Positions 47,465 through 57,990 of a stretch of 64,000 nucleotides of DNA are shown here, in pieces; position 1 is the stretch's first letter; each line of letters starts with the position of its first letter. Both the position numbers and the translations under genes were made by a program. The stretch is from Benincasa hispida. Its lineage: Eukaryota > Streptophyta > Magnoliopsida > Cucurbitales > Cucurbitaceae. Where the stretch lies: assembly GCF_009727055.1 (NCBI RefSeq), contig NC_052357.1, positions 88,143,906-88,207,905 on the forward strand. Reading direction: 5' to 3'. The notes beneath the pieces were generated by a model. It worked only from the letters and a program-made list of their open reading frames with translations, ran no database searches and had not been told where the DNA came from.

Positions 47465-47545
47465 TATGAACATAGCTTAATTGAAATGTACTATCGACTT
47501 GAGATCTAAAGTTTGATTCTCCATTCCACTTGTAAAGTAAATAAA
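47465..47545 (+). repeat. SINE-like fragment
   Basis: ATAGCTTAATTGAAATG (A-box-like) is followed by GAGATCTAAAGTTTGATTC (B-box-like GTTTGATTC) and CCATTCCACTTGT, the pattern of a tRNA-derived SINE. Confidence 0.5.
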
Positions 47546-47573
47546 TAAAAGAAAAGGAGAAAGAAAAAAAGAG

Positions 47574-48110
47574 AGGCTAAATTATTAAGAAAAATGCCCT
47601 AGAACTTTGTATTTTATATAAAAAAAACACTTCTTAACTTTTAAAAGTTTCAAAAACACTCTTAAACGTTCAAAAAGAGTTAAGATATTCTCTTTATCAT
47701 TGATTTTGGATGGAGACGGATAGTGTTTTGTTTTTTAAAAGTATACTTACTATTAGTACATTAACAAAAACCATTAATATATCATTACAAAAATACCTCT
47801 AAATTTTCCAAAGTGTCATCAATATTCATACTTTAAAAAAGAAAAGTGTCTTTACCGCTTATTTATATTCCATCTCCTCCCTCTTCAATTTTCCCAATCT
47901 TTTCCTACTTCAACCTATAACCTAACATACTTCTCTATTTCCTCTCTTTTACCTCCTCTCTCTCCTTCACGTTTTGGCAATATTGTATGTTAACGGTCGA
48001 GTCTTTAGCCAAATACGTTTTTTTTTTCAAACTTTATTTGGCAATTTATCATTTATGCGAGCTATAAAGCCTAAGGGAGATTTGAAATTTGAGATTTTAA
48101 ACTAAATTCG
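47574..48110 (-). mobile_element. Inverted-repeat DNA element, partial
   Basis: From AGGCTAAAT the sequence matches the complement of the right arm of the element at 57991-58979 (for example TTTTGGATGGAGACGGATAG), and then its interior (TAGCCAAATACG). It is a truncated copy in the opposite orientation. It ends about 460 bp upstream of the ATPase start codon. No coding capacity. Confidence 0.55.
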
Positions 48111-48575
48111 AAGATTTGGTTTATATTTGGTTGATGAGAAAACTGGAATTGGATAAATGAGAGTATCAACCCATATAATTTATTTTAAAATTAAATTTGT
48201 CCAACTCAAGGTAATTTCAATTAGATTGATCATTATATTAATACAACTTTTGAAATTAGGTATTAATAGGTTTAATTTATATATTAAACATTTTTTAAAA
48301 AAATTATTTTTAAATGTAGAAGAATTTTTGAAATCTTTGAAAGCACGAGAGGGAGGGGAAAAAAAGAGAGGCTGGAAATTATTTCAATCAGATGCCTGAA
48401 AAGTGAAAGGCAGTATCGAAATTTACACAAGGAAAACTAGAAAGAAACCCCACCAATCATTCTTCAACCTATTTGAACGTGCCAGTGGCGAATGACAATC
48501 TGAAGAACTATTGAAATACTTTCCGAGGGAAGTTGAAATCCAGAGTAAGGTTTCAACTTTTCCCGCCATTAACAG
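48111..48575 (+). promoter_or_regulatory. Presumed promoter and 5' UTR of the ATPase gene
   Basis: The region between the repeat and the start codon is AT-rich (48150-48320), then more balanced in base composition. The transcription start cannot be set from sequence. Candidate TATA-like words exist but none stands out. Confidence 0.4.
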
Positions 48576-49001
48576 ATGCTTAGCTTTACACAGTTTAACC
48601 ATCTTCTTCTTCTTCCTCCAACAACCCAATTCAAATGCCAACCTCCTTTTCCCAAACTTCAGCCCCAACCCCACTTCTCCCTTCAACTATTTCCTCAAAC
48701 ATCATCGATTTCTCAGTTTCTCGCCAATCGGGCATCTGGGTATCGAGAATTATGTTTGTGCTCTTCGAATTCCCCCGGATTTTCTCTCTCTGATGAGGAT
48801 TTCGATGATGAATTGGACCGATTGTTGGTGCTTTTACCTGAAGAAATGCGGCGTAGAATAAGGGAGCATGAGGAGTCTCACCAACTTATTGAAGTGGTCT
48901 TGGATTTGGGTCGGAAACCACTGGCTCGATTTCCTACTGGGGATTTCGTGCTCTCGGATTCACAAGTAACTGTTGATGATCTACGGCATGCTACTTCCAA
49001 A
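48576..49001 (+). CDS. ATPase gene exon 1
   Basis: It encodes residues 1-142: the putative transit peptide, an acidic [20 protein letters not shown] helix, and [16 protein letters not shown]. The first ATG after upstream stops (48576) gives the transit-like N-terminus. The donor is AAA|GTATGT, phase 0. Confidence 0.85.
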
Positions 49002-52000
49002 GTATGTTCAGCTCTTCGTTCACGATCTTTTGTTTGTTTATTTATTTCGATAAGATTGCCCACGTCCCGTTTGATTGTTTGTCCGGGAAGTTAAAAGTTC
49101 AATACAATTATAATATAACATCCCAATACCTATATTGCTTGAACTTTCCCCATTTTTGTTCTAAAGCTGGTTGTAAATGGAGACCATGTGGATAGCGTTT
49201 ATCTAACTTGGGTGCCAGAAATCTCTCGACTCTCGGCCAGTATTCGGTTAATAAGATTGGGAAATTAGGAGTGTTCTGTTCAATTCATGTCTGTAGTATG
49301 AAAATCTCGACTGGTTTGCATTGGAGGAAAGTTGTATTTGAGGAGATGAAGGCCTTGAGGATTATTGGAACTTGGAAATTTCTAACTGTACCCCCGGAGT
49401 AATTGGTGGAAGGTCAGTTGGTAACTGGGTATTAAAGTTCAAATAGGATGGTCGGTTCATTGATTGATGCTAGGTTTATCAACTCAATGTAAAAAATACA
49501 GTTTTGCATCATGGATGACTTAGACTCCACGTTAAACCACCACCCAAATTTCAAGAAAAGATGGAATTGACTACGTATGCCAATTGAAAATTTTACCTAT
49601 ACTAATATGTGTACACGTTATTCTTAATAGAGTCTATTGAATATGATTGTAGTGCAAATGAAGACTTCATTTACTAACTGTTGTGATGTATCTCCTTTAC
49701 CATAACCAGTTCTATTTCGGAAACATGCATGTTGCTGTATCAAAATATCTATTTTATGTCCAGTAAGTTGAAACCTATGAACGAAACCAACTAAATATAT
49801 TCTCCCTCTTGGACTAACAGAGTAGAGCAAAGCGGATCACACTGTATTCATCAACCATGAGAGAAAGTAGCAATTTAACTGAAAAAGATCAATGTGTATA
49901 TATAAAAAAAAAAAAAAAAAAGACTTGTCTAGGATTCAAATCCCCCACCTCTTAACCCTGTAAAAGGATAAAATGTTAAACTCATATGGTTGAGTCAGTT
50001 AAAGTAGAAGTCTTAATCACTTAAAAGCAAAAACCATGTGAAGATCTTTGTAAATCCATTGCAGGTTGGTGACTTTGGCATTGACAACAGAGCCGGCATT
50101 AGTAGAACATTGCATCGGATTAGTGCCATCAGGAATCGGAAGGGTGTAATTATTGGTCTAACTTGTCGCGTGGGCCGAGCTATATCAGGAAGTGCTATCT
50201 TGCTGAGGGATTTGATTCAAGATGGGTCCTCTTTGTTGCTCATTGGGCCTCCAGGGGTGGGAAAAACCACAATTATCAGGTTAGTAAATTTTTAGTTTTG
50301 TACATAATCTCTTAAAGTCCAAGAGATTTTGAAAAAGGAAATACTGTAGTTTGTGGATATCTATTTCTAGTTGACAGAAACAGAGTTCCTTATAAATATT
50401 CAGACAGTTTAAACTAGAGATAATTCATGATTTTTTTCTGAGAAAATCCTTGGTTGGATTTAGCTAGGAATGGGTAAATATTTCAAAATTTCAAATATTT
50501 TCGAGATATGCACTTTTTTATAAGTTATATTACTTCTGCTATCTTAGAAGATAAATTACTTCCTACACTCCTAGAGGGGCATGGGCAATTTAAACATTGT
50601 CAGCCTGTGCATTTACCAGTGGCTACAGTAGCCTGAGCCCCCACTGACTAGAATATTTTTGTTTTGATTATCTTTCTGGCACGTCAGTGTTTCATCTCAA
50701 CTCTGTGGGAACTTCAAAGTCTCCAATTAATCAATTTGGGAGTAATTCTTTGTGACATTTTCGCAGGGAGATAGCTAGGATACTTGCTAATGATTTCAAG
50801 AAGCGTGTAATGATCGTGGACACCTCGAATGAGATTGGTGGCGATGGTGATATACCTCATGCAGGAATTGGTAATGCTCGTCGAATGCAAGTTCCAGACT
50901 CTGATATGCAACATAAGGTATGATGTGAAACTCAATTACTACAATTGTCTGTGTGAATCAACAAGACTTCCTTTCTAGATACTTCCTTCGACCGAGCGAT
51001 GCTGGTTTTTGGGTAAGTTATGGCGATGGTGGTTTTTGTGTTCTACAGAAATAAGGCTCTCAGACTTGACGGTTTCACGATAACCTTTTAATAGGATAAT
51101 TGGGAAGATTTAAAGGAGGATATCTAGAATGTCTTTGGCAAGTTTCGTTGGCAAGTTTGGTGAGAGGGAAATTATAGATTCAGCCATGAATGAAACTTAT
51201 GTTTGCTCGATTCTCAAAAAAGATTAAGCCAACAAAGTAAAAGAATTCATTGCTTCATGCCAATACGCTATGTGACCAGTCTGTATTAGATAATTGCAAA
51301 AACTTTGCTGATAGACTTGAGAAGGTGCTCCTTGGTACTATTTCCAATTTCCAAGGAACCTTTAATGCAGGTAGGCAAGTTTTAGATGAAGTGTTGACTG
51401 AAAACGAAGCAATTAAGGACTATAGGAAGAGAAGAAAAATAAGGCGTGATCTTCAAGATAGATTTTTAGAATCCTAATTTTCGAGGGTTTCTCTTGTTGA
51501 TCTTTCTCCCAAATCCTTTGCTTTTATCAGGGAATTTTTTTTCTTTTCCTCCCTCTCTAAAAGGTTAAAATATCTAAGGAAGTGAAGTTCTTTGCATGAC
51601 AAGTTTTGCATGGGAGAGTGAATGTCTAGGACCATATCCAGCAACATTGTGTTACGGCCACAATAGTATGTTCTTTTGTAGATGGCATGAGAAAGATCTA
51701 GATCACTGATTCCCTTTCTAGTTCTTTAGCTTGTTTGGGATTGTTGTTGCGCGTAACAAGGGCTATCGCTCTATGATTGAGATCCTTATGAACTTCCCTT
51801 TCTGGATAAGGGTAGAGTGTTGTAGCAGACTTGTTCTTTTGCTATTTTGTGAAGAGTTTGTGTTGAGATTAATATTAGACTTTTTAGAGGTGTTAAGAGA
51901 TTTTTGGAAGAGGTGTGGGAAGGCGTGAGATTTATTGCTTCCATGTGGGCATCCATTAATTGAACTTTTTGTAATGACCATCTTGGCCTCATTCTTTGGG

Positions 52001-55000
52001 TTGAAGCCTACTCGTGTAGGTAGTTTGAGGTCTCTTTTTGTGTGCCTGTTTTTTGTATGCCCTTGTACATTCTTTCACTTTTCTCGATGAATGTTAAACT
52101 TGGACCAAAACCTAATCAGTTTGACAATTTGCAACTTGTTGGGTATTTTTTACTTTCGGAGTGGTCCATTTCTTTGGCCAGGAAAAGGTCATGGTGAGGT
52201 ATGGTGAAACATGAAGGTCCTTCATTAGCCCAAATATCGTGTATTTGGGTGTGTCAAAAACAAGTTGCACAGACTCTACTAGGAGATGGTATGTTTATAC
52301 ACGATCTGGTTAAGATAAATCAAAAGATAATTGAAGCTTGATGGGATGTACATTTTTCTTGAATTTATACCCACAATATGGACGCTTTCTGGTAACCCAG
52401 CAAAATTTCATTCGTGCAATTGATTCATATTTTTCACTTCCTATGCGGTTATATGTTTGGGTAAAGTAATGAGTTTATTAGAATTTCATCCATCTTATTC
52501 TGTTTATTGATCTCTTACATTTTTCTCTTTATCAGGTTTTAATTGAAGCAGTTGAAAACCACATGCCTCAAGTAATTATTATAGATGAAATAAGCACAAA
52601 ACTTGAAGCCATGGCTGCGAGCACCATAGCCCAACGTGGAATTCAGTTAGTCGCAACTGCTCATGGAGTTACAATTGAAAATCTGATCATGAATCCTTTA
52701 CTGGAGATGCTTGTTGGAGGAATACAGGTGATCTGTTCTTACCTCACGAGTAATGGAAATTTTAACAATTGTTTAAGAATGGACTGTTGCACAAGATATA
52801 GATTTGAAATGGAATCTAGACTCCAATTTCCTGTCATAAAGCCCGGAGTTTCTAAAATTTATTTTTGTTCTCAGTGCATCAGACCTATCTACTTATGTCC
52901 CTTATTGTTGGTGGTTGAGTGTTATTTCCCTCTTAGAACTCAAGGACATAGTTGTATAAGCTATAGAACAGATCTGTTCAAGTAAGGTCGTGAGTGTTAT
53001 TTCCCTCTTAATTAGTTGATTTCTCTAATTGTTAATGGGGGTTCTTTACTGCCGAAGCTTCATGTGTAGCATGAGAGGGAAAATAGTATATTGGGAAAAA
53101 AGGTTCACTTAATTTTATGACATTGTGAACTTTAGTCTTCGATATTTCTTTAGAACTTATAGCTTTTTTCAGTTTTCAGTCCATTCAGTTGGCAATAAAA
53201 TCAAATCATTTTATAGAGTGTAACTCTTGGGGATGAGGAGGCAAGCCGGAGACGTGTTCAAAAGACTGTGCTGGAAAGAAAAGGACCTTCAACATTTGCT
53301 TGTGGGGTAGAAATCGTATCGAAGACTGAGTTGAGAGTCCATCGTAGCCTTGAAGCAACCGTTGACGCCGTTCTTTGTGGTAAATAATTGTTATTGTTTC
53401 TTAAATTCCATATCTTTTAAAATTATTTTTATTTTCTTTCAACTTCAAATAATCTGGAACTTTGAAGCAGCATGCAGCTACCACTTTCAGCTCATTATCA
53501 CTTCTTTTTTGAAGGTCGTTTTCCTAACGTTGAAGTCCGAAAGATAAATTCTACAGAAGAGAAAGAAACTATACAAAGTGATACTTTCATATCCACTTTC
53601 TCCCAGAATAAGGATGAAGCTCCAGTTGGTGTATCTGATACGTATTATGAGAAAAGTGGTCAGGAGCCCAGTGAGATATCATTTGAGGTCCTTCCAACTG
53701 CAGGAGAATCATCTGAAGAAGATGAAGGAAAGATTCCCCTTTATCTGTTTGTCTATGGGGTAAGATACGATCTTTCAACTTTGACAAATGAATCCAATGA
53801 ACATTTTTTCATGCTTAGAATTAATGCTAAAAGTTTATCTGAGATTTGATTATCTTTGATATTATCTGGCCAATTGTAAGTACAAAGTTGTTTGTGCTTG
53901 TTATTCTTAGTATTTCTGCTAGATTTCTATCATGTTTCTTCAAATGTTGCATCAATTTGATATTTTACGAGTGAAAAATACCTTTAGTCTCAAGTAACAA
54001 TTTAGTTTTTGAACTTTAGTATGTTATGATATAAGATTTTAAATTTTATTTATAACAATTTAAGTCCTTAAGCAGTATGTAACGATTTAATCATGGATTT
54101 TGAAATTTGAAACAATGTAATCATTATGGTGAAAATTATTATTCAGATTCAATGAGTTTTCTTATATTAAATTGATTAGAGAACAAATATGTATATCAAT
54201 AACAAATGCTAAGTCGTTTTCATAATAAAAAATTTGACACTTAATTTTGATTAGATTTTTTACAGTAGGGATTAAAGTGTAATAGATTTTAAGACTAAAT
54301 TGTTGCATACTAAAATTCAAAGATTAAATTGTTACAAATTTAAAAGTACGAGGATTAAATTGTTAGTCATGTTAAGAGACAAAAAGTGTGTAACCCTGCT
54401 TTTATTTCTCAAATCTTTCTGTTTGGAACCGTGAATTCTATAGGTTCAATATAGATTAAACATCTCTGTATTTCGTTACTGAGTTGTGGAACAGGTTACA
54501 CCATGTATTATCACGTGTCAGCATATCTGTAACATTTTAAATTCCACCAGTAAGATATCGCATATTTTTAGGGTTTAGGGAATAGCTGTTGGTTGTGGAA
54601 CTTATTACATGTGCAGTTATTCTAGGTATTGGAAGCAAGTGTGATCCAAGGATTCAAGCAGTTAAGGATGAATGATGTGGCCATCCATTTTACTGATAAT
54701 ATCAGTGAAGCAGATGCCCTTTTTGCCTTGCAGTCAAAGCTTAAAAAGAATGCTGGGATTCAAGCTGCTGCAAAATCTCACGACATACCCATTTACGTGA
54801 TTAAGGTATTGACATTTCCAGATTTACAAGCCCGAAAGGGTATTAATATCGTCAGCGAGGTTGGAAGTTCAAATCTCCGCAGTAATTGACATGTATTTCT
54901 TTCTTTGAAGTTGGAAGTTCAAATTTCCATACACTTTTGTTGCATTAAAAAGAAAAAAGGATTGAAAAGCTACAAATCACTTATCATCTTTCTCGTTCTT

Positions 55001-57528
55001 TTCAATCCTTTCAAACAAGTTGCCATCTTTCTCATAGTCTACTCTTCCATTTTTTTTCCCTTGTAGACTGGTTCACTAGTGCACATCACAAGGGCCTTAA
55101 GGGCACTAATTATTGACCAGGAAGACGAGGGAGAAGATTTTGAATCATTGGGCAGGATAAGATCCTCGGAGAAGATTGATGCTTTGGAGGTATGTCTGAT
55201 CTATTTTCTTTTAAATGGGCATAGTACACACTTGGTCCGTTTAATTTGAGGTTTATTTTTATGTCCTAATAATTCTGAAACCGACTATTTAGACTGTTTG
55301 ATAACTATTTTGTTTTTAATTTTCTGTTTCTAAAAGTTATGCTTGTTTCTGTTTCTAAAAGTTATGCTTGTTTCATTACCGGTTTTTTGGTAAGCTCTAC
55401 ATCTCTCCTAAAAAACAGTTGAATTCTTAAGCTAAATTTTAAAAATAAAATCAAGTTTTAGAAAACTACGGCTTCGTTTAGTAGCTATTAGGTTTTTGGT
55501 TTTTAGTTTTTGAAAAATAAGCCTATAAACATTTCTTTAACCTCTAAATTTGTTACTTAGTCTTATACTTTCTACCAATGTTTTCAAAAACCAAGCCAAG
55601 GTTTGAAAATAGTAGGCCTCATTTGGTAACCATTTCGTTTTATGTTTTTGATTTTTTGAAAATTAAGCCTATTTCCACATTTATTATAATGATTTGCATC
55701 TTTTTTAAGTATAATGGTTGAATTCTTAGTCAAATTCAAAATCCAAAAACAACTTTTTCAAAGCTGCTTTTTTAGTTTTCAAATTTTGGTTTAGTTTTTT
55801 AAACTATTGGTAAAAAGTAGATAACAAATGAAGAAATTTGGAGGTGAAAGTAGTGTTTATGACCTTAATTTTTAAAAACAAAAACAAAAAATCAAATGGT
55901 TACCGAACGGGGCCGTAGTTTTTATACATTTATTTTTGAAATTTGGAATTTAGCTAAGAAATTAACTCTTATACTCAAGAAAGATGAAAACCATTGTAAG
56001 AAACGGTGAGAAAATAAACTTAGTTTTCAAAACAAAAAACCAAGATCCTGTTTGATAACCATTTGGTTGTCTAAATTTCTTCATTTGTTATATACTTCTT
56101 ACTAATAGTTTAAAAAACCAAGCGAAATTTTGAAAACTAAAAAAAGTAGTTTTTAAAAACTTGTATTTGTTTTTGGAATTTGATTAAGAATTCAACCATT
56201 GTACTTAAGAAAGATGCAAAACATTGTAAGAAATGGAGGGGAAATATGCTTAATTTTCAAAAACCAAAAATAAAAAAACGAAATGGTTATCAAAAAGAGC
56301 CCAAATCATTACCAAACAAGGCCTACATTTTTTAGTTTTCAAATTTTGTTTTGGTGACTAAAAACGTTTTGAACAAGTTGGTAAACTATAAGTGGAAGTA
56401 GCGTTTATATGTTAATTTTTTTAAAAAAAAACCAAAAAACAAAATGGTTATTTAATGGGTCTAAACTATTATAGTTCATAATAAATAACTGCTTTTTTAG
56501 CTCGGATGAATTCTTAGCTTGCTGCCAAAGTAAGCTTACTTCAATGATAATTGGCATATAGGCTCCCTTCCTAGAGGTCGAAGGTTCGATTATCCATTTC
56601 TGCAATTGTTGTACTCAAGAAAAATCTTAGCTTGCTAGCTGCTGCCATTGACTCCGACGAGAAAATTCTGCGACAGTTGAATTATAACTTGACATTACAT
56701 GACTACTACTCTTCTTTTTTTTTTTAATTTTTTAATTTTATTTTATAAATTGTCTATATTATTTTTGTTTATTAAGCTTTTAGTTGGTTTATTTACATAT
56801 ATGTCACCATCCCTCTCTATTCTTTGCCGGTTTGCCCCCTTCCTCCCCCAATTTGTCTGTCCCCTTCTTCTCAAACTGTGTGGGAGCTGTTTTTCTTTTT
56901 TCTTTTTTTTTTTTCCTTAAAAAAAAAAACAGTTCTTTTGGTGGCTGGTTAAAGATTTATGTTAGGTTGTTATGTTCTTGAGAGCATTATTTTCAATTCC
57001 CATGCTACAATTGAAAAACAAAAAACAAACATCCCAAAGCAGAAACCTGTTCCAATCATTTTTTGCTGAAGTTGATTTCTCTTGTACTGTTTTCCGGTTA
57101 TCCTTTTGATGGATGAGTTCAGTTCACTACACCATAGCACTTGCAGTTCTTTTATTGGATATAGTCTGTTCTATGAAAACACAAACTTCACTTCTGTAAA
57201 TTGCTTTGCTTCCTCACAGGAAGCCAGAGTGGCCATTGAGCAGATAGTTATTCCAAGAGAAGAGTCTGTTGAGCTCCTCCCTAGGCCACCCCACATCCTG
57301 TCTCTTCAGATGGACCTTATTCGGAAGTATCATCTACAGTCGGAGAGGATCGGCATGGAGACGAACGCTCGTCTCCGAATCTTACCCTTGATTACTAATG
57401 TGGGTGAGAACACGAAAACGCTAGGAAAAGCAAATCCTACTACCGATCTCGATGACTTCGTTGGTTCCAATGGTGACATAAATGGAACTCTCTATAGTGT
57501 GGACAGGTTACCTTTACTTCCTGAATAG
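48576..57528 (+). CDS. SPD1: Plastid AAA-type ATPase, SPD1/Ycf45 family
   Basis: Nine exons: 48576-49001, 50065-50279, 50767-50917, 52536-52727, 53217-53379, 53515-53759, 54626-54805, 55067-55189 and 57220-57528. All eight introns are GT-AG, and splicing keeps one frame of 667 codons. Residues 1-57 lack acidic residues and are rich in S, P, L, Q and F, like a chloroplast transit peptide. Walker A GPPGVGKT is at residues 203-210 and Walker B VIIIDE at 277-282. An acidic linker follows (about 390-455), then a second conserved region (455-560) and a C-terminal R3H-like segment ([20 protein letters not shown], about 599-618). The family is related to algal plastid Ycf45; Arabidopsis SPD1 is needed for plastid development in seedlings. 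Arabidopsis has a close paralogue, so the symbol names the family rather than a proven orthologue. No disabling change was seen. Confidence 0.88.
50065..50279 (+). CDS. ATPase gene exon 2 (Walker A)
   Basis: The acceptor is TTGCAG|GTTGGT. It encodes [20 protein letters not shown], the [11 protein letters not shown] segment and Walker [12 protein letters not shown]. The donor CAG|GTTAGT leaves phase 2. Confidence 0.92.
50767..50917 (+). CDS. ATPase gene exon 3
   Basis: The acceptor is TCGCAG|GGAGAT. It encodes [20 protein letters not shown] and [20 protein letters not shown], a conserved part of the ATPase core. The donor is AAG|GTATGA, phase 0. Confidence 0.92.
51100..52115 (+). pseudogene. 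LINE ORF2 remnant in intron 3
   Basis: Broken frames give ETYVCSI, KVKEF and [20 protein letters not shown] followed by GRQVLDEVL and NEAI, the reverse-transcriptase start of an L1-type plant LINE. Residues resembling its C-terminal end follow at 51660-51930, and a pyrimidine-rich 3' end (TTTTTTGTATGCCCTTGTAC) near 52050. Most of the RT catalytic centre is deleted. It lies sense to the host gene within an intron, so it is spliced out. Confidence 0.75.
52536..52727 (+). CDS. ATPase gene exon 4 (Walker B)
   Basis: The acceptor is ATCAG|GTTTTA. It encodes [20 protein letters not shown] (Walker B), then [20 protein letters not shown], whose TAHG segment resembles a sensor motif. The donor is CAG|GTGATC, phase 0. 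Confidence 0.92.
53217..53379 (+). CDS. ATPase gene exon 5
   Basis: The acceptor is TTATAG|AGTGTA. It encodes [20 protein letters not shown] and the [20 protein letters not shown] end of the ATPase module. The donor TGTG|GTAAAT leaves phase 1. It falls between open frames because an acceptor and a short exon break it up. Confidence 0.88.
53515..53759 (+). CDS. ATPase gene exon 6 (acidic linker)
   Basis: The acceptor is TTGAAG|GTCGTT. It encodes [17 protein letters not shown] and a long S/E/D-rich stretch, then IPLYLFVYG. The donor is GGG|GTAAGA, phase 0. The linker is likely disordered and poorly conserved. Confidence 0.9.
54626..54805 (+). CDS. ATPase gene exon 7
   Basis: The acceptor is TTCTAG|GTATTG. 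It encodes [20 protein letters not shown] and [20 protein letters not shown], ending HDIPIYVIK. The donor is AAG|GTATTG, phase 0. This is the conserved C-terminal domain of Ycf45-like proteins. Confidence 0.9.
55067..55189 (+). CDS. ATPase gene exon 8
   Basis: The acceptor is TTGTAG|ACTGGT. It encodes [20 protein letters not shown], then an acidic turn and [12 protein letters not shown]. The donor is GAG|GTATGT, phase 0. Confidence 0.9.
55470..56040. mobile_element. Outer MITE copy in intron 8
   Basis: The region from GGCTTCGTTTAGTAGC to AAACAAAAAACCAAG resembles the TTTGGTAACC family (AAAAACCAAGCC, AAGAAAGATGAAAACCATTG) and is interrupted by the MITE at 55615-55914. Boundaries are approximate. 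Confidence 0.5.
55615..55914. mobile_element. Nested MITE in intron 8
   Basis: It has 21-bp terminal inverted repeats beginning GGCCTCATTTGGTAACC and ending GGTTACCGAACGGGGCC. The flanks share GTA, consistent with a 3-bp target duplication. The surrounding sequence is another copy of a related MITE. Confidence 0.7.
56043..56303. mobile_element. MITE copy in intron 8
   Basis: The ends GATCCTGTTTGATAACC and GGTTATCAAAAAGAGCCC are inverted repeats of the same family; the interior includes GATTAAGAATTCAACCATTG. A further truncated end is visible near 56440-56465. Confidence 0.6.
56500..56625 (+). repeat. tRNA-derived SINE in intron 8
   Basis: It has A-box-like TAAGCTTACTTCAATGATAA and B-box GGTTCGATTATCC after GAGGTCGAA, then TTGTTGTACTCAAGAAAAA, the usual order for a plant tRNA-derived SINE. 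The B box keeps GGTTCGA, so an RNA polymerase III promoter is still recognisable. Confidence 0.6.
57220..57528 (+). CDS. ATPase gene exon 9 (R3H-like region)
   Basis: The acceptor is TCACAG|GAAGCC. It encodes [20 protein letters not shown], then the R3H-like segment, in which R600 and H603 sit where the nucleic-acid-binding Arg and His are expected (spaced R-x2-H rather than R-x3-H). It ends in a variable tail at TAG 57526-57528. Confidence 0.9.
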   Translation, partial: EARVAIEQIVIPREESVELLPRPPHILSLQMDLIRKYHLQSERIGMETNARLRILPLITNVGENTKTLGKANPTTDLDDFVGSNGDINGTLYSVDRLPLLPE

Positions 57529-57569
57529 CTTTTAGATGGCTAAATTAAGATTAGCCTGTATCATGATTT

Positions 57570-57570
<1 letters not shown>

Positions 57571-57633
<63 letters not shown>
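57571..57633. repeat. 63-base A tract after the stop codon
   Basis: An uninterrupted A run starts 43 bases past the stop codon. It is flanked by similar words AGCCTGTATCA (left) and AGCCTGCATCA (right). Its length is unreliable in short-read data. Confidence 0.9.
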
Positions 57634-57636
<3 letters not shown>

Positions 57637-57990
57637 ATAAGCCTGCATCAAACATGTAAATAATAGGTTACAACTACAATTGAACGTGTTAGCATTATTC
57701 TCATAACCTTGATTTTCATGATTAAATTTCTTTTGATGTTGAAGCTTTGGCTTTGTAGTTGTAATGTAATTACGAGTAATAAAAACCACCTTGTGTTGAC
57801 TGGGAGGTCAATTAAAGGGTAGTGTAAGTAGTAAGAGCTTCAAGAGTATGAGTTCATGTCATTGACCACTTTGAATCTAATATTTTACAAATGGCCTTAG
57901 CAACCGTATGTTACTAGAATAATATAGTTGTCTAGTGAGAATAATTGAGGTATACATAAGTTGGTTCAAACACTCGTGAATCTATAAAAA
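57634..57990 (+). other. Downstream region of the ATPase gene
   Basis: Probably 3' UTR and downstream sequence. AATAAAAACC near 57777 could serve as a polyadenylation signal. No open frame or repeat is recognised. Confidence 0.4.

Noticed and set aside
48423..48861. Alternative open frames on both strands over the first exon of the ATPase gene
   Set aside because: Only the frame from 48576 joins in phase to exon 2 and gives a transit-like N-terminus followed by conserved sequence.
49916..49955. tRNA-like B box (AGGATTCAAATCCC) in intron 1
   Set aside because: No acceptor stem, A box or anticodon arm could be found; at most it is a trace of a SINE.
57532..57789. Minus-strand open frame with a run of Phe
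   Set aside because: It is produced by the 63-base A tract; the flanking sequence has no coding signal.
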